DNA from: Viola odorata
Taxonomy: Eukaryota > Streptophyta > Magnoliopsida > Malpighiales > Violaceae
Length of the DNA stretch: 64,000 nucleotides
Reading direction: 5' to 3'
Assembly (NCBI GenBank): GCA_963691705.1
Contig: OY829542.1
Location: 36,318,579 to 36,382,578 of the forward strand
Shown in pieces: positions 20,550 to 33,239 of this stretch. A model generated the notes under the pieces. That model was not told the DNA's origin. It saw nothing but the letters and a program-made list of their open reading frames with translations, and ran no database searches. Within the stretch, counting starts at the first letter, position 1; every line of letters begins with the position of its first letter. The translations under genes and the position numbers were made by a program.

Positions 20550-21536
20550 CTAGTGCTCTGCAACAGGATGGAGCTTGCTAGGGATGATCACCGGGAGTGT
20601 GTCATGCTCGCCAAGGTAGGCGTACTTGAGATGCGAGGGAAAGCTCATCAACTCTAACGTAGGGGCCAGTGTCGAGGGCATGACGTCTAGTACCATGGGC
20701 ATAGTGTGATCAACGGGAAGAGGAGAAATAACATAAGGAGAAGGGATAACATAATTCTCCTCCGAAGCAGGGACGACTTTATGCAACTTAGGTGGAGTCT
20801 CAAGCGACAAGGCCAAGATGTCCATCGTTGTGGGTGGAATACTCCTGTCTAGGGCAAGCTGTAAACAATTATCAGAAGCAAGTTCAGAAACATTAGTAAC
20901 AACATGATCAACAATATCAATAAATTTTACGCTTGAAAACTCAGTGGGGTGTCTCATATTGTCAAGCATATTGAACTTGATGGTCTCGCTGTCTAACTCA
21001 AGGGTGATAGAGGCGTCATGGACGTCGATCTTAGATTTTCCTGTCCTAAGGATTGGTCTGCCCAGGAGCATGTCCGAGACCTTGACAGATGGGGTATCCT
21101 CCATGTCCAGAATGTAGAAGTCAGCTGGGTATATGAAATCTCCAACCTAGACCAAGACCTCCTCCACGACCCCCTTGGGATGGATGGCGGATTTGTCCGC
21201 TAGTTGGATCGTGGTCTCGGTGGGCTTGAGGGGTCCAAGGCCTAGACTGTTGTATATTGTCAAGGGCATGACGTCGATACCTGCACCAGAATCACACATA
21301 GCTCTACCAATATCAGTAGTACTGATTTTACATGGGATGGAGAACATACCTTTATCCTTGCACTTCGGTGGTAGCTTTCGCTGGATCGCGACCGAGACAT
21401 TCCCACCTACGCAAATCGTTTGCACACCTACCATGTTACATTTGTTAGCACACCAATTTTTCAAAAATTTAGCATAATGAGGAACATTTTTAATAGCCTG
21501 CAGCAAAGGGATGTTAACTTGCACTTTGTTAAACAT
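20550..21536 (-). pseudogene. Element A aspartic protease region
   Basis: The minus strand encodes KVQVNIPLLQAIKNVPHYAKFLK, IQRKLPPKCKDKGMFSIPC and the active-site block AMCDSGAGIDVMPLTIYNSLG, then LLGRPILRTGKSKIDV. This is the order in Athila-type polyproteins. One in-frame stop (about 21147) cuts it. Confidence 0.82.
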
Positions 21537-23082
21537 CTCAAAAATCTCATGGTCCTCATCATGCTTCTTAGAGTTGAGTAGCCTTTGAGGGAAAGGCGGC
21601 TCAAGGATTTTATGGATGTATTCTTGAGTGAACTTGTCTAACTCATCACTCTTTTTTGTGAGCCCTTGGAGATTGGATGTGGTCTACCATGACATCATCA
21701 ACTTTGGGTTTCTTTGATGAAAGTTGCTTTTCTTCTATCTTGGGCTCAGGCTCAGGCAAAACAGTTTGTTCGGTGTCGAGGCCTGGATGTGCAGGCTCAG
21801 GTATTTCAGCATCTAGGCCTAGATGTTGATGTATTATTGAGGGCAGTTGAGTGACGCTACAGAGTGTCATGGCACATATATTGTGCTTCGGGTTGGCCTC
21901 TGTTTGCCCAGGAAGTCTGCCCCCATTCTTTAATTCTTTAATTTCCGCAGCCATGATACTCATTTGCTTTTGCAAATTCGCAACAACATTCTTGAGATGA
22001 GATGCTTCATCAACTGACAGGATGGTGAAGGTCTGACCTTGAGGAGGTTGATGTTGGTACTGATTGTTGTGGTAACTAGGCATGGGTATGAAGTTCTGCA
22101 TGTTGAAGGGATGAGGGTGATTTCCATACTGATTTTGCTAGGGCGGTTGTCTAGGGTAAGACACCTGTGGGTTGTTTGCCCCACTGAAATTGGGATGTCG
22201 CCACACTTGATTGTAATTCTGGCCTTATGCAGTCTGGTTGTAGTTACCCACGGTATTGACTTGGATTTCTTTAAGAATATAAGGACAGACGTCCATGGCA
22301 TGATCCATAAAATTACAAATCTGGCAGACCTTGCCCTGGACAGGTTGTCCTGCTACCATATTCTGCAGCATGCCCGTGATAGCAGTCAACTAATTTTGCA
22401 TTGCAGCCACTTGGGAGCCTTGATTGTTGTTGTTGCTACTTGCAGGGGTGACATTATTTTCCATGAGCTCAATTGTAGCTTTGGCAGCAGCTGGGGTGAG
22501 AGCAGAAAGAGAACCGCCACTTGCGGCATTTAGCAAGGCCTTGTCATGGGCCTTCAAACCTTCACAAAAATATTGGATGAGGGCATTCTCGGTGAGATTG
22601 TGGGAAGGGCATAAGGCTTGCAACCTCTTGAAGCATTCATAATATTGATCGAGATCCTCCGTATCCTTTTGAAGAATAAATACCAATTGCTTCCGAGTAA
22701 CCATGGCCATTGATGCCGGATAATACTTGTCTGTGAAGGCCTTTGACATTTCTGCCCAAGAGTGAATAGATCTAGGCGGAAGGTCATAGAACCAGTCGAG
22801 GGCAAGATCCTTGAGGGATCACATAAAGGCTCGGAGCTTGGCGTGTTCAATACTAACATTGATTGGCTTCATGGCCTCACAAATAGAGTGCAATTGTTGA
22901 AGGTGACGATGAGGGTTTTCTTGGGCAAGCCCACGGAAGAGGGGAAAATGAAGCATAACAGCGGACTTGAGCGTCCAGTCATAAGGGACAATAGGCCAGA
23001 TAATACAGCTACTGGGTGCCTCGGGGGCAGCATTGAGGTCTTCGATGGTTTGATGATTGGGTGGAGGCGGTGGATCTGCCAT
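21537..23082 (-). pseudogene. gag: Element A gag
   Basis: Starts MADPPPPPNHQTIEDLN at 23082. The capsid region (GLAQENPHRHLQQLHSIC..., FTDKYYPASMAMVTRKQ, LNAASGGSL) is of Athila type. A CCHC knuckle CQICNFMDHAMDVC follows near 22310-22350. Stops lie near 22820 and 22390 and more between 22300 and 22100, and a frameshift before 21536 separates gag from protease. The remaining frame phases agree, so the damage is mostly nonsense mutations. Confidence 0.82.
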
Positions 23083-23197
23083 ATTGGGTATCTCGGGGTA
23101 GACGAACTCTTCATCGTCGAGGGCAAGATGGAAGATCGATGTCTTGGTGTAGATCTCCTGGTCATATAAATAAAAGAGAGAAATTAGTTCCGTTCAA

Positions 23198-23215
23198 TCC
23201 CCGGCAACGACGCCA
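23198..23215 (-). promoter_or_regulatory. Primer binding site of element A (tRNA-Asp type)
   Basis: TGGCGTCGTTGCCGGGGA on the minus strand, five bases inside the 5' LTR. It differs at one base from the complement of the plant tRNA-Asp 3' end. Confidence 0.8.
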
Positions 23216-23220
23216 AAATT

Positions 23221-24818
23221 TGATCGTCACTCAAATATACTTAATATTTTCCTGATGTCTAAATGCACAAATAAATGTGTAAAGGGCAAGACACTGTTGA
23301 ACCACAGAGATTGAAGGAATCATATTTCAGTTTCAATGTATGACAGAGAAGAAATGTAACCAACTACAAACGTAACACGGAGGGGGGCGGGGGGTTATGT
23401 TGATTGACGAATCAATCAACGCAGAAGTGGGAGCTAACAAGACAAATAATTATAACCACAAATCACAGCACGAAAGTAACAAATATTTGAGGGGACAAAA
23501 GTAAAGAACAATCAAGGGCAAGGTAATCAAAAGAAGTTCGAGGGCAAGAAAATAAGAAAAGCACTAAAAGAGATATTAATTATGATGGGAAGAGATCTTA
23601 GCAAAAGGTGTTCTCGGGTTGCATTTCAGGTCAGTTAATCATCGGCACAAAAATAGTCCAAACTCATGTATAGACCTGCGATAGAGGCCTAGTTTCCACT
23701 CAACACCCACTACTTACCTTCGTAGATAGAAGCTACCCCCATTTCCACATATGAGGTAGCCTTCACGTTTTGCCGTCCTCTCAGGCACCAATGCGGGGAG
23801 GCACTACTCAAAATGCCCATTAAGTGGAGGCAAGACAGATCTAGGGCGTGACATCTTAGTGTGTGAAGCTCGCATCACATACCCTAAAAGACCGTTTACC
23901 CCTAGATGAAAGACCTCTCGCGATGTCCCTGCTAGGTGTCTACCTTAACCCAAGGATTCACGTCAGTTATAACCAAGAGAATGACAGTACTCACAACCCG
24001 AATATGACAGTTGATCAAGCCCTCAACATTTCTAAAACAATTAACAACCGAATATGACAAGAGAATATATTAAGCGTGCATTAGGCCTCTTAGCCGGTCC
24101 TTACAACCCTTGAAACACCATTTACTAAGAAGATGATCTTAGTCGCTCATGCTAACAAGTAATAAAACAAATCTGATAAATAACATAAAAGTAAAGAGAC
24201 AAGAAAGGAAATGAAAGCTTAATAAATACCGGCCGAAGCTTAAAAGCTCCGGTTTGAAGAAGAGTTAATGGTGGCGGCTGCTCCAATAAAAGGGAGGAAC
24301 AAATTCCTAGAAAAGAAACCTAAGAGGCGGCTGCCTAAAATAAAAAAAATGAGATTCTCACCTAAAACCCTAAAACTAAAGGTTTATATAGTGTCCAGCC
24401 CACAAGAGGACAAAAATCCAGCTAAGGGACTACAAAATGACAAATTCCAGCTAAGGGGAGAGAGTGATAGCACATGGAGCGTGCTGGAATATTCTAGAAT
24501 CTTCTAAATGCGCATGGAATCTCATGCGAATCTTCGGAGATTCCTTTCTTTGGCTTTCGATCTTGATCTGATGTGGATGCGTCACGGGAACGAGACTGCT
24601 CACTAGTCTGGTTAGCATCGAGGGCACGATGACGCTCTAATCTTTTGGGCCTTGAAGATTGAAATCCCAAGAATTCCTTCAAAAATGCATCTTTTCGCTC
24701 TTTTTCTCCTTTTGGCGTTGATCTGCAATAAAGATGGAAATAAAGGTCAATTAGCATAATCATGCCCCCAAAAAGGCTAAAATAGAGGATAAAATCACTC
24801 CCAAGAAATATGCTATCA
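23221..24818 (-). repeat. Element A 5' LTR (right copy)
   Basis: 1598 bp with the same ends as 762-2252. It carries about 110 bp (about 23485-23607) absent from the left copy. Followed by CCATG, the right half of the target duplication. Confidence 0.92.
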
Positions 24819-24823
24819 CCATG

Positions 24824-24952
24824 CTGTAAAGTTGGGTTCTGAGTTGGTATTCGATGAGGAAGCTTCACCCGTTCCACCTGAGATTGTGGCTTGGCTTGTT
24901 GATTCCTTCTCGCAAGAGTCGTTACACGTTTGGAGGAATGTTCACCCAACAT
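24824..24952 (-). pseudogene. 5' part of the env-like ORF of the outer copia element
   Basis: The minus-strand ATG at 24952 opens MLGEHSSKRVTTLARRNQQ; 43 codons remain before the LTR of element A cuts the gene. The continuation is at 756-1. Being downstream of a copia pol on the same strand, it fits the env-like gene of a Sirevirus, but homology was not testable here. Confidence 0.45.
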
Positions 24953-25729
24953 AATTAGGAAAATTGTAGTGAAAATGAGGTAAATTTGAGAGATTTTGAA
25001 AAATTGGGGTTTAGGGTCTGACTTTGGGGATTTCGGATTTTAAAGAAAATTTGGTGTTTTGGAGTGAAATTGAGTATGGGCTTTTTCTTATAAGAGGATT
25101 AGGAGATGAGGTTCCAAGTTTGAGAGGTTTTGATGGAGATTTGAGTGTTCAATTAAGAGAAATCGGCTTGGAGGAGAGGGAGAAGTCAGGTTGAAGATGG
25201 AGAGAAGGAGAACGAAATTTATACCTAGACTTAGTGGTGTCCCGCTAAGGTGCAAGCAGACAGATAGCTTCTCATTTGAACTCTGAAATGAAAAATCTCT
25301 CGTAATAAGTCCCCAATCCGACTCGAATACCCCAAACTAGTCTTGAAAACTACATCAACCCAACAATAGCTCCACAAAAACTCTTCCAAAATGTCTTGAA
25401 CCACCACTCAATTATCATTGTTATGACAAATGCAAAACTAACGAAATATGCACAAAATGGATGTGGCAAATGCTAAAAGATATGCAATAAGATTAGAGAG
25501 CAAAAATTGACAATATGAGTTATATATTTATGATATTCAAACATATGAAACACACAAAAATATTAAAAAAAAATATAAGTTCAAAAAGAACAAGTTTAGG
25601 CAAATAAATATACACAAAAAATTATGCAAAAGTTATTAGAATCATTTAAAATAGATGAAAATAATTCTAAGTAAATTAGATGTGAGCAACAATTTAGGAT
25701 AAAAGGAGGACAAGCATTACCACTTTTGC
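24953..25729 (-). promoter_or_regulatory. Spacer between copia pol and the env-like ORF
   Basis: 777 bp, AT-rich. On the minus strand a TATAAAT stands near 25220, followed by a C/T-rich, ATG-poor leader of about 270 bp to the ATG at 24952. This looks like a promoter plus 5' UTR. No further coding is seen in 25260-25729. Confidence 0.4.
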
Positions 25730-26614
25730 TCACTCAAATGGATAACAAATGTCAATTTCATGTCTTAGCTCCATGAATCTTCCCTTGGCAAGAGGCTTTG
25801 TAAAAATGTCTGCAAGTTGATCGTTAGTACCAACAAATTCAAGTACAGTATCCCCTTTAGCTACATGATCACAAATAAAATGGTGTCTTATATCAATGTG
25901 CTTAGTCCGTGAGTGACATATAGGATTTTTTGTCAAGTTAATAGCACTAGTACTATCACAATAAATAGGAATCTTACAAAACTTAAAGATCAAAATCTTC
26001 TAAAGTTTGTTTCATCCATAAAATTTGAGCAATATAAGATCCAACAATATTATATTTGGCTTCCGTAGTGGAAGTGGCCACCAAATTTTGTTTCTTACTT
26101 GACCAAAAAACCAAAGCTTGTCCTAAGAAATGACTAGTACCACTAGTGTTGTTCCTATTAATTTTGCAACTGAAATTTTTTGAGTCAGAATAGCCAACTA
26201 AGGCAATGCTAGATCCTTTCAAATATCAAAAAATTCTTTTCAAGGGACACAAATGGGACTCCTTAGCACAAGATTGGAAACGAGCATAAACACAAACACA
26301 AAACATGATATAGGGTCTACTTGTCCTTAAATATAAGAGACTACCAATCATCCACATCTTTACCATTTTCATATTTGTCAAGATTGGCGCTCGGGCTAAG
26401 GAGAATAAGACTCTCTTTGACATCCTTGCACCCGTATTTGGTGAGGAGATCCTTTAATTTTTTTTTCTTGAATTATGAAGATACCATCTTCAGTTTGTTT
26501 AATTTGAAGTCCAAGTAAGAGCGTTAATTCTCCCATCATGCTCATCTAAAACTCACTATGCATACATTGTTTTTGAATTACTTTCACAAAGAATCATTAG
26601 TAGAACCAAAAATG
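25730..26614 (-). pseudogene. Ty1/copia RT and RNase H C-terminal fragment
   Basis: Minus strand: RT motif DIIFGSTND at the right edge, MMGELTLLLGLQIKQ about 26500, then RNase H with LVGYSDS, a VATSTTEAKY-type block, [31 protein letters not shown] and the end [13 protein letters not shown]. These are diagnostic of Ty1/copia, and [13 protein letters not shown] fits Sireviruses. Stops and frameshifts occur at about 26580, 26430 and 26225. The 5' side is cut by element E exactly at the RT catalytic motif. Confidence 0.88.
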
Positions 26615-26619
26615 ATATC

Positions 26620-27197
26620 TGATAACAATAGACCTAACACCCGGGGCATATTGGTCTTTGCACCCCGCATTAGGGACAGAACGCTGTTATACCTACCGGA
26701 CGGACAACCTCGAGGCCTTCACCCTTTATCGAGCGATCAGCGCTGGGATGGTCGACATCAACCGGGGGGTCCCACGAGGTCACTTTGTCATGACCAGGCG
26801 TTATCCCGTCCCAGGCTGAGCTTGCCTTTCCTGGAGGAAGGAAGGCGTTACCTTGCCTAGGTGACGCCTACCCCCATATACACGCCTAACGCAATGATAG
26901 CACACCGTTGACGGGAATGCCAACCGGTTGACAGACCCGTTAGTGCCCTTCACGGCCGAGCCCCCAGAAAACACCCCACTCTTTGCCTATAAATACCCCC
27001 ATAATCAAGGAAGGAGGTAAGCCTGAGATGACTGGCAAAAGCTCTGCTACTTTGACCACTCATACTAACTTAAGCATCAGAGTGTTTACGCCGGGACCCC
27101 CTCCCGGCGCCTTGCAGGTACACCGGACAACAGCGGGCGTGGAATCCAAGGAGCCATTCTCCCCTTCTACCCTTCACCAACAGTCAGAATCTTATCA
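26620..27197 (+). repeat. Element E 5' LTR
   Basis: Begins TGATAACAATAG and ends CTTATCA, followed by the PBS. TATAAATA at 26988-26995. Hairpin arms at 26742-26751 and 26806-26815 around a G6 tract (26764-26769). Second hairpin CGCCGGGA/TCCCGGCG at 27089-27109. Only one copy is in the window. Confidence 0.85.
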
Positions 27198-27200
27198 AAT

Positions 27201-27219
27201 TGGTGCTTTCATTGAGAGC
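27201..27219 (+). promoter_or_regulatory. Primer binding site of element E
   Basis: TGGTGCTTTCATTGAGAGC, three bases after the LTR, identical to that of element B. Confidence 0.75.
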
Positions 27220-27283
27220 TTTGGTTCTATTAAGTGAGCATCTTTAATAACCAAGCTCCATTCTTTCCGAAGATAGAAGGATT

Positions 27284-28683
27284 ATGGCTTCTGACTCAGA
27301 TCCCATGTTATCCCAGTCTTCTAGCCTTCCATTCTCTACTCTTAGGCGACTTTTCCCTTTCGCCACTTCTGATGCTTCTACCATGGTACAAGAAATTCCT
27401 CCAGGAATGTCGGATCTCTCCTCTGAACAAACAGCGGGAACATTTGTGTCCCAGGCATATACTCCTTTATCCCAGATGGCGGGACCCAGTCATTCTACTC
27501 CCCATCCAAGGGGACCCGCAGCAGACAGTGCGAGTAATCCCTTCATGAATTCAATATCATCTCTTCAAGCTCAGCTGGACCAGCTGACAGAGTTAGCCGC
27601 CGGATTCATGCCTCACATTTCAGGACTGAGCGTGCCTTCTCAAGTAGTTTTTACCCCGCCTATCGTCACCAATCGGCCACTTTCGCCTCGGCCCTCTAGA
27701 GGTATCCTGTTAACGTTACCTCTAGCATCAGTCCCTGTCGGCCCCACGCAGCTTGCGTATAGGTATGCTGAGCCTTCCGCGCAGTATGCAAGGGAGATTC
27801 CCATTTCTGAAGGGGAGCGTTGGCATGATGAATATAGAGATCATTGGAACGACAGGCGAGACGAGGTGTTCAGGGACCAATCTCCCAGGCACAGTGAAAG
27901 TTCGAGTAGCAAGAGGCAACGAACCCGTACTCCTAGAAGTCGCAGTCGATCTCTTAGGCAGTATCATAAGCACGACTTTCGAGCCCAGAGGCACCCCGAC
28001 GAAGGTCTTCCTCCTTACCGACCTCGTGAAATCCCTGATGATAATGTTGGTCACCCGTTTAGTTATCGCATAAGACATCACAGAGTCAACTGACACGTGA
28101 AGCTTCCCACATAATCGTATGATGGCACGAAAGACCCAATCTCACACCTTAACAAGGTGAAAGATTTTGTACAATTCCAAACCCACAGTGACACCGCGTT
28201 ATGTCAGATTTTTTTATGACGCTATCGGGTGTAGCGCGTCTCTAGTTTGAAGGACTTCTGGTGGGGTCTATCGATAGCTTCTCTCAGCTGGAAGCCAAGT
28301 TTCGGAGCCGGTTTAGCACAGATGTCCCCATCAGAAAGTCCGCTGCAGCATTATTCGACATCCACCGAAAACCGCAAGAGCCCTTGAGAGACTTCTTGAG
28401 TCGCTTCGATCTTGAGATGTCGCTAACGCTAGGAGTCACCATCAATTTTGTTGTGGAAGCCTTAAAGCACAACTGCTGTTATGGGAAGCTGCGAGATACA
28501 TTGATGGTGGATCCACCGCTAACATTAGATGCGCTGAGGCTGAAAGCACACAATTACGCAAGGATGGAAGAAGAGGAAAATAGAGAACAAATTCGGAACA
28601 TACTCCAAGATCCGCATCCGGCTCCTAACGTCCAAGCTAACGCAGCTCCTGATACGTGCCCAAGTAATGACTATAGCCAATAG
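27284..28683 (+). pseudogene. gag: Element E gag, broken
   Basis: ATG 27284 (MASDSDPMLSQSSSLPF) aligns with the starts of B and D. The first 269 codons are open and include an Arg/Ser-rich segment (TPRSRSRSLRQYH, about 27925-27965). Breaks follow between 28090 and 28260. The second open piece (28261-28683) holds the capsid C-terminal region SFSQLEAKFRSRFSTDVPIRKS and the MVDPPLTLDALRLKAHN block. Confidence 0.85.
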
Positions 28684-30093
28684 AAAGATCACATCCCTAG
28701 AACCTCGAATCGACAAAGGGGTAATTTCTCGAATGGGAGATCTGGGAATTCCCCTACTAGAAGACAAGTAGATCCGCCAAAGGGCCAGATATATGACCCT
28801 GACCTTCCCTCCCTTATACTTCTGAGAGCAGAAATTCTATCAATTGTCCAGCAGCGCAACCTACCCATCTGTTACCGGGCTCCTGTGAAACTAGGAGTGA
28901 TTATGGGAGGAGGGGAAAACGCATTCTGCAAGTTTCACAAAGCCAAGGGGCATTCGACAGACGTATGTAGAGAGTTAAAACTGGCAATAAAGTGCCTTGT
29001 AGATGAAGGTTATCTTGGCGAGTTTGCCACCAAGATAAGAGAAGAAGCCAGGAACAATCCGGGGAGTAGAACGACTGAAAGCAGGCAAGCACCTTCTCAC
29101 GCCACAGGAGCTAACGCCATTCCTATCGGAGGGGGTAAGGAAACACTGACGGTCGGTGAGGATGATGTCCCTATAATCTACATCATAGCTGGGGGCACTC
29201 CGTATTTAGACGAACCCGCGCCGTTGATACCCGTGGCAGGCGAGAAGCGCAAGAGAGAAAGCGCGTTATCAAAAAATGAAGCGGTAAGTACGTTGGACCG
29301 AATGGTGCTATCGTTCTCAGAAGAAGATGAGAAAGGCGTCGTCTACCCACACAACGATGTGTTGGTAGTCACACCCATTATCGAAAGCCATGGAGTCAGG
29401 AGAACCCTTGTTGATAATGGGAGTGCAGTAAACCTATTTTTGCTAGAGGCATATAACCTAATGAAGCGTCCTGATGATGAGCTAACGCCTTGTAAAAAGC
29501 CTATAATTGGGGTAGATGGGGTCCCAATCCCAGTCACTGGAGTCATATCGCTACCAGTGTACTTTAGGGAGGACGCGTCTAAGCGGTAGGAGGAATTATT
29601 ATTCTTAGTTATAGACCTGACTTTGCCCTACAACGCCATACTTGGGCGATCATTCCTCAACCGCTTCGGGGCCACAATATCACAAAAATATCTCAGGATG
29701 AAATACCCTTCATGGGACGGGGTAGTCTCCGTCAAAGGAGACCAGAAGTTAGCTGCCGAATGTTACCTGCTCATGACTCAGAAGAGTTGCGACCGTTAGG
29801 TGTGCGTAGTGGATGACCCCTTCGAAGATAAAGAGGAAAAGCGCACTCAGCCGGTAGATAAAATGGTGTCAATTCCTATCGGGGGAGACGAAGGAGCAAA
29901 CCTCCTGATTAGTGAAAAGCTAAGCCCGGAAGAGAAAGTGCAGTTAGCTCGATTGCTAAGAAAATGTAAAGAAGAATACACGTGGAAACCTGCGGATATG
30001 CTTGGAGTCTCGCGAGAAGTTGCGGAACACCGGCTAAACGTCAACCCTAACGCTAAGCTTGTTCAGCAAAAGCGGCACGCTTTCTCCCTATAA
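28684..30093 (+). pseudogene. Element E nucleocapsid, protease and RT leader
   Basis: CKFHKAKGHSTDVCRELK (about 28925-28985) is the Cys/His cluster. The protease active site is VDNGSAVNLFLLEAY near 29410. Stops occur at about 28681, 29587 and 29797. The leader VAEHRLNVNPNAK before RT ends at about 30090. Confidence 0.83.
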
Positions 30094-32548
30094 AAGATAA
30101 TAGCCATCGAGAAAGAAATATCAAAGCTCATGGACGCTAGGTTCATTCGGGAAGTCCAGTATCCCACATGGCTGGCTAACCCTGTCTTGGTCCCAAAACC
30201 CAACGGAGATTGGCGCATGTGTATCGATTTCACTGACTTGAATGATGCATGCCCCAAAGACTGCTACCCTCTTCCTTGAATCGATCAGTTGGTCGATCAG
30301 ACTGCTGGGTACGCCTACCTAAGCTCGTTAGATGCCAACTCCGGATATCACCAAATTACCATAGGCATGGAGGATGAAGAAAAGATCGCCTTCATCACCC
30401 CAAAGGCCACTTATTGCTATACGCCAATGCCGTTTGGGTTGAAAAATGCTGGGGCCACATTCCAGCGCATGGCAAACAAAGTTTTTGAGGAGCAAATTGG
30501 GAAAAACGTGGAAGCCTACGCGGACGACATATTGGTCAAAAGTCGAATCTTCAAGGACCACTTAGCCGACTTGGAAGAAGTTTTTGGCGTAATGAGTGAA
30601 CACAAAATGAAAATTGAATCCGCGAACATGCATGTTTGCTTTCCAAACGGGCAAATTCTTAGGCTACGTGGTCAGTCAGAAAGGCATCCAGCCTAACCCT
30701 TCGAAGGTGAAGGCCATCCAGGAAATGATATCTCCTCGAACCGTCAAAGAAGTACAGAAGCTCACAGGACGTATCATTGCGTTAGGACGGTTCATTTCCA
30801 AACAAGGCGAGAGATGTTTGCCTTTTTTCAAGGTCATTCGTAACAAAGCCCCTTTCGGATGGACAGAAGAGTGTGAAAAAATGTTTGCTGACCTAAAAGC
30901 CTATCTCTCATCCGACCTAGTGCTAACGAGACCCGAACCGGGTGACGCCCTATACCTGTATCTAGGTGTTGCCGACGAGGTGGTCAGTTTTGTCCTTGTA
31001 CGAAGCGATAGGCATATTCACCGTCCAGTATTCTTTGTCAGTCACGTGTTGAAAGACGCCGAGATACGGTACGCTCGCATTGAGAAAGTGACGTTTGCCC
31101 TAGTACAGGCGACGTGGAAGATGAATCGGTACTTCCAAGCTCACCCTGTTGTAGTACTCACTGATCAGCCATTAAGAAAAAATTTCAGGAAGCCCGAGTC
31201 TTCAGGAAGAATGTTGATTTGGGCGATCGAACTCGAACAATACGGGTTGCAATACAAGGCCAGACCGTCCATCAAAGCCCAAGCATTAGCAGACTTCATA
31301 GCAGAATGTACATTTACACAAGAAACATCGGTGGACCCACCGGAAGGGGAGGTGGAAGACTCAAACCTCCCGTCTCTAGAAACATACACTGACCCGTGGA
31401 TCATCCATGTAGACAGAGCCAAAAACCAAGAGTTAGCAGGTGCAGGATTTTTTATGACTGGACCAAATGACATGCAGATACGGTACGCCATCAGAATTTT
31501 ACAACCACTGTCCAATAACACGGCTGAGTATGAAGCGTTGCTAGCAGGACTCAGGATTGGTAATAGTTTTTTCGTCGAAGCCGCACACGCCATGGAGACG
31601 GCGCGTGATCTACGACTGCAGATACGCGAAGATTCTAAACTGATAATAGATCAAGTCTTGGGAAATTCCCAAGCAAGAGAACCTATCATGATCCAATATC
31701 TCACAAAAGTGAAGCGTGAGCTAACGAAGCTGCGGAAAAAAGGCACTCAAGTCAGCTTTGAGCATATCCCTCAAGAAGATAACGCTGAGGCTGACAATCT
31801 TGCTAAAATGGCAGCCAACCCGGAAGCTTCCATACCTAAAGATGTATACTATGGTGAAATACTTGCGCCTTCTTTTATGGAAGAACACTTATCGCTTTGC
31901 GTGGATGAAGTGGAGAATGACTGGAGAATTCCTATAATAAAATACCTGAAACACGATGAGTTACCAGCGGATAGCATTGGAAAGAAAAAAGTTTTGAAAC
32001 AAGCGGTGCGGTGCACATATTACAATGGGGAGCTGATTCGGAGATGCTTCTCCCACCCAGCCGCAAAGTGCATAACGGAGCAGGAAGGCCTCCACACCTT
32101 ACGAAAAATCCATGAAGGAATATGCGGTATGCATGTAGCGGGGGATACTTTGGCAGCACAAGTCTTTCAGTCGGGGTTCTATTGGCCCACCCTTCGAAGA
32201 GATTGTCACAACTTTGTGAGGACCTGTCAGAAGTGTCAGGAATACGCCAAGATTCCTCGAAAGCCTGTCACGCAAATTTCAAAAATAGTCGCTCCATGCC
32301 CGTTTGCCAAATGGGGAATCGACATTTTGGGTCCGTTTCCAAAGGCTAGATCTCAACTAAAATTTGTGGTTGTAGCGGTGGATTATTTCACGAAATGGGC
32401 AGAAGCGGAAGCGTTAGCTAACATCACTGCTGAAAAATCTGGCGTTTCTTTAAGTATCAAGTCATTATGCGATTTGGGATACCTCGCATATTGGTCAGCG
32501 ACAATGGAACACAATTCACTAGCTAATTGTTTAGAGATCAGTGCGTAG
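30094..32548 (+). pseudogene. Element E RT, two RNase H domains and integrase N-terminal half
   Basis: RT: NPVLVPKPNGDWRMCIDFTDLN, a stop at about 30277, then a piece with YADDILVKS; the catalytic YVDD has become YADD. A frameshift near 30620 leads into the long open frame 30614-32548 (644 codons). This has the degenerate first RNase H (LYLYLGVADEVVS), the archaeal-type second RNase H (in which the first Asp-Gly is Asp-Arg: HVDRAKNQ), the HHCC finger and integrase WGIDILGPFPKARSQ. The frame is lost after TAEK, before the second catalytic Asp. Confidence 0.86.
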
Positions 32549-33156
32549 AATTTCAGATCGAATAAAGATTCTCTTCTGTAGCGCACCCCCAAACTAACGG
32601 CCAGGCACAAGTGACCAATCGTAGCATTCTTAGTGGCATCAAAAGAAACCTCGAAGGTTCTAAAAATAAATGGCCAGACGAACTGCCATATGTATTATGG
32701 GCCTACCACATGACTGTCAAAGCTAGCACGGGAGAAACTCCTTTCGCATTAGCCTTCGGCACAGAGGCTGTCACGTTAGTAGAAATTGGCACTCTAAGCC
32801 TCCGAGTAGCTTATTTTAAAGAAGAAACGAACGAGGAAAGGTTACGCTCTAACCTTGACGCACTACCAGAAGTGCATGGGGAGACTCTCTTGAAGACCCT
32901 ACATTACAAAAGAAAAATGGCACAATACCATAACAGGCAAGTTAGAGAATGACTGCTCAAAATGGGAGATTTAGTGCTCAGTATCAAACGAGCGGCAGGA
33001 CAACACATAGGGAAGCTCAGCCCAAACTGGGACGGACCATATCGCATCACCCGTGTTGTCGGGAAGGGAGCGTACCATTTGGAAACACTCGACGGTACTC
33101 CCTTACAAAACTCTTGGAATATAGCTCGTCTGAAGCTATATCATACTAGAAATTGA
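32549..33156 (+). pseudogene. Element E integrase C-terminal part
   Basis: Pieces 32611-32952 and 32962-33156 encode TNRSILSGIKRNLEGSKNKW..., then GDLVLSIKRAAGQHIGKLSPNWDGPYRI..., ending LKLYHTRN. A stop at 32950-32952 interrupts them. Collinear with the tail of element D. Confidence 0.85.
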
Positions 33157-33239
33157 TCTCTTTCAGTTAATAATGCTAACATTGCTCTAACAAATGAATC
33201 AAAGCATTCCTTGTGCATCTCGTGACTGGTAACATGCAG

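Larger units (their letters stand above)
762..24818 (-). mobile_element. Element A: Athila-like Ty3/gypsy retrotransposon, internally deleted, interrupted by element B
   Basis: Two long terminal repeats (762-2252 and 23221-24818) bound the element. Read on the minus strand they begin TGATAGC and end GACGATCA. Flanking 5-bp repeats are CCGTG on the left and CCATG on the right, a one-base difference explained by CpG decay. The PBS next to the right LTR and the order gag, protease, integrase tail show that it is transcribed leftward. The internal part is only about 5 kb once element B is removed, because most of RT, RNase H and the integrase core are missing. It is therefore a non-autonomous derivative. 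The Athila-like assignment rests on the gag and protease motifs and the tRNA-Asp-type PBS. Confidence 0.9.

Noticed and set aside
24953..25729. Possible 3' LTR of the outer copia element
   Set aside because: No second copy in the window and no clear TG...CA borders; a spacer with a TATA-like box before the env-like ORF explains it better.
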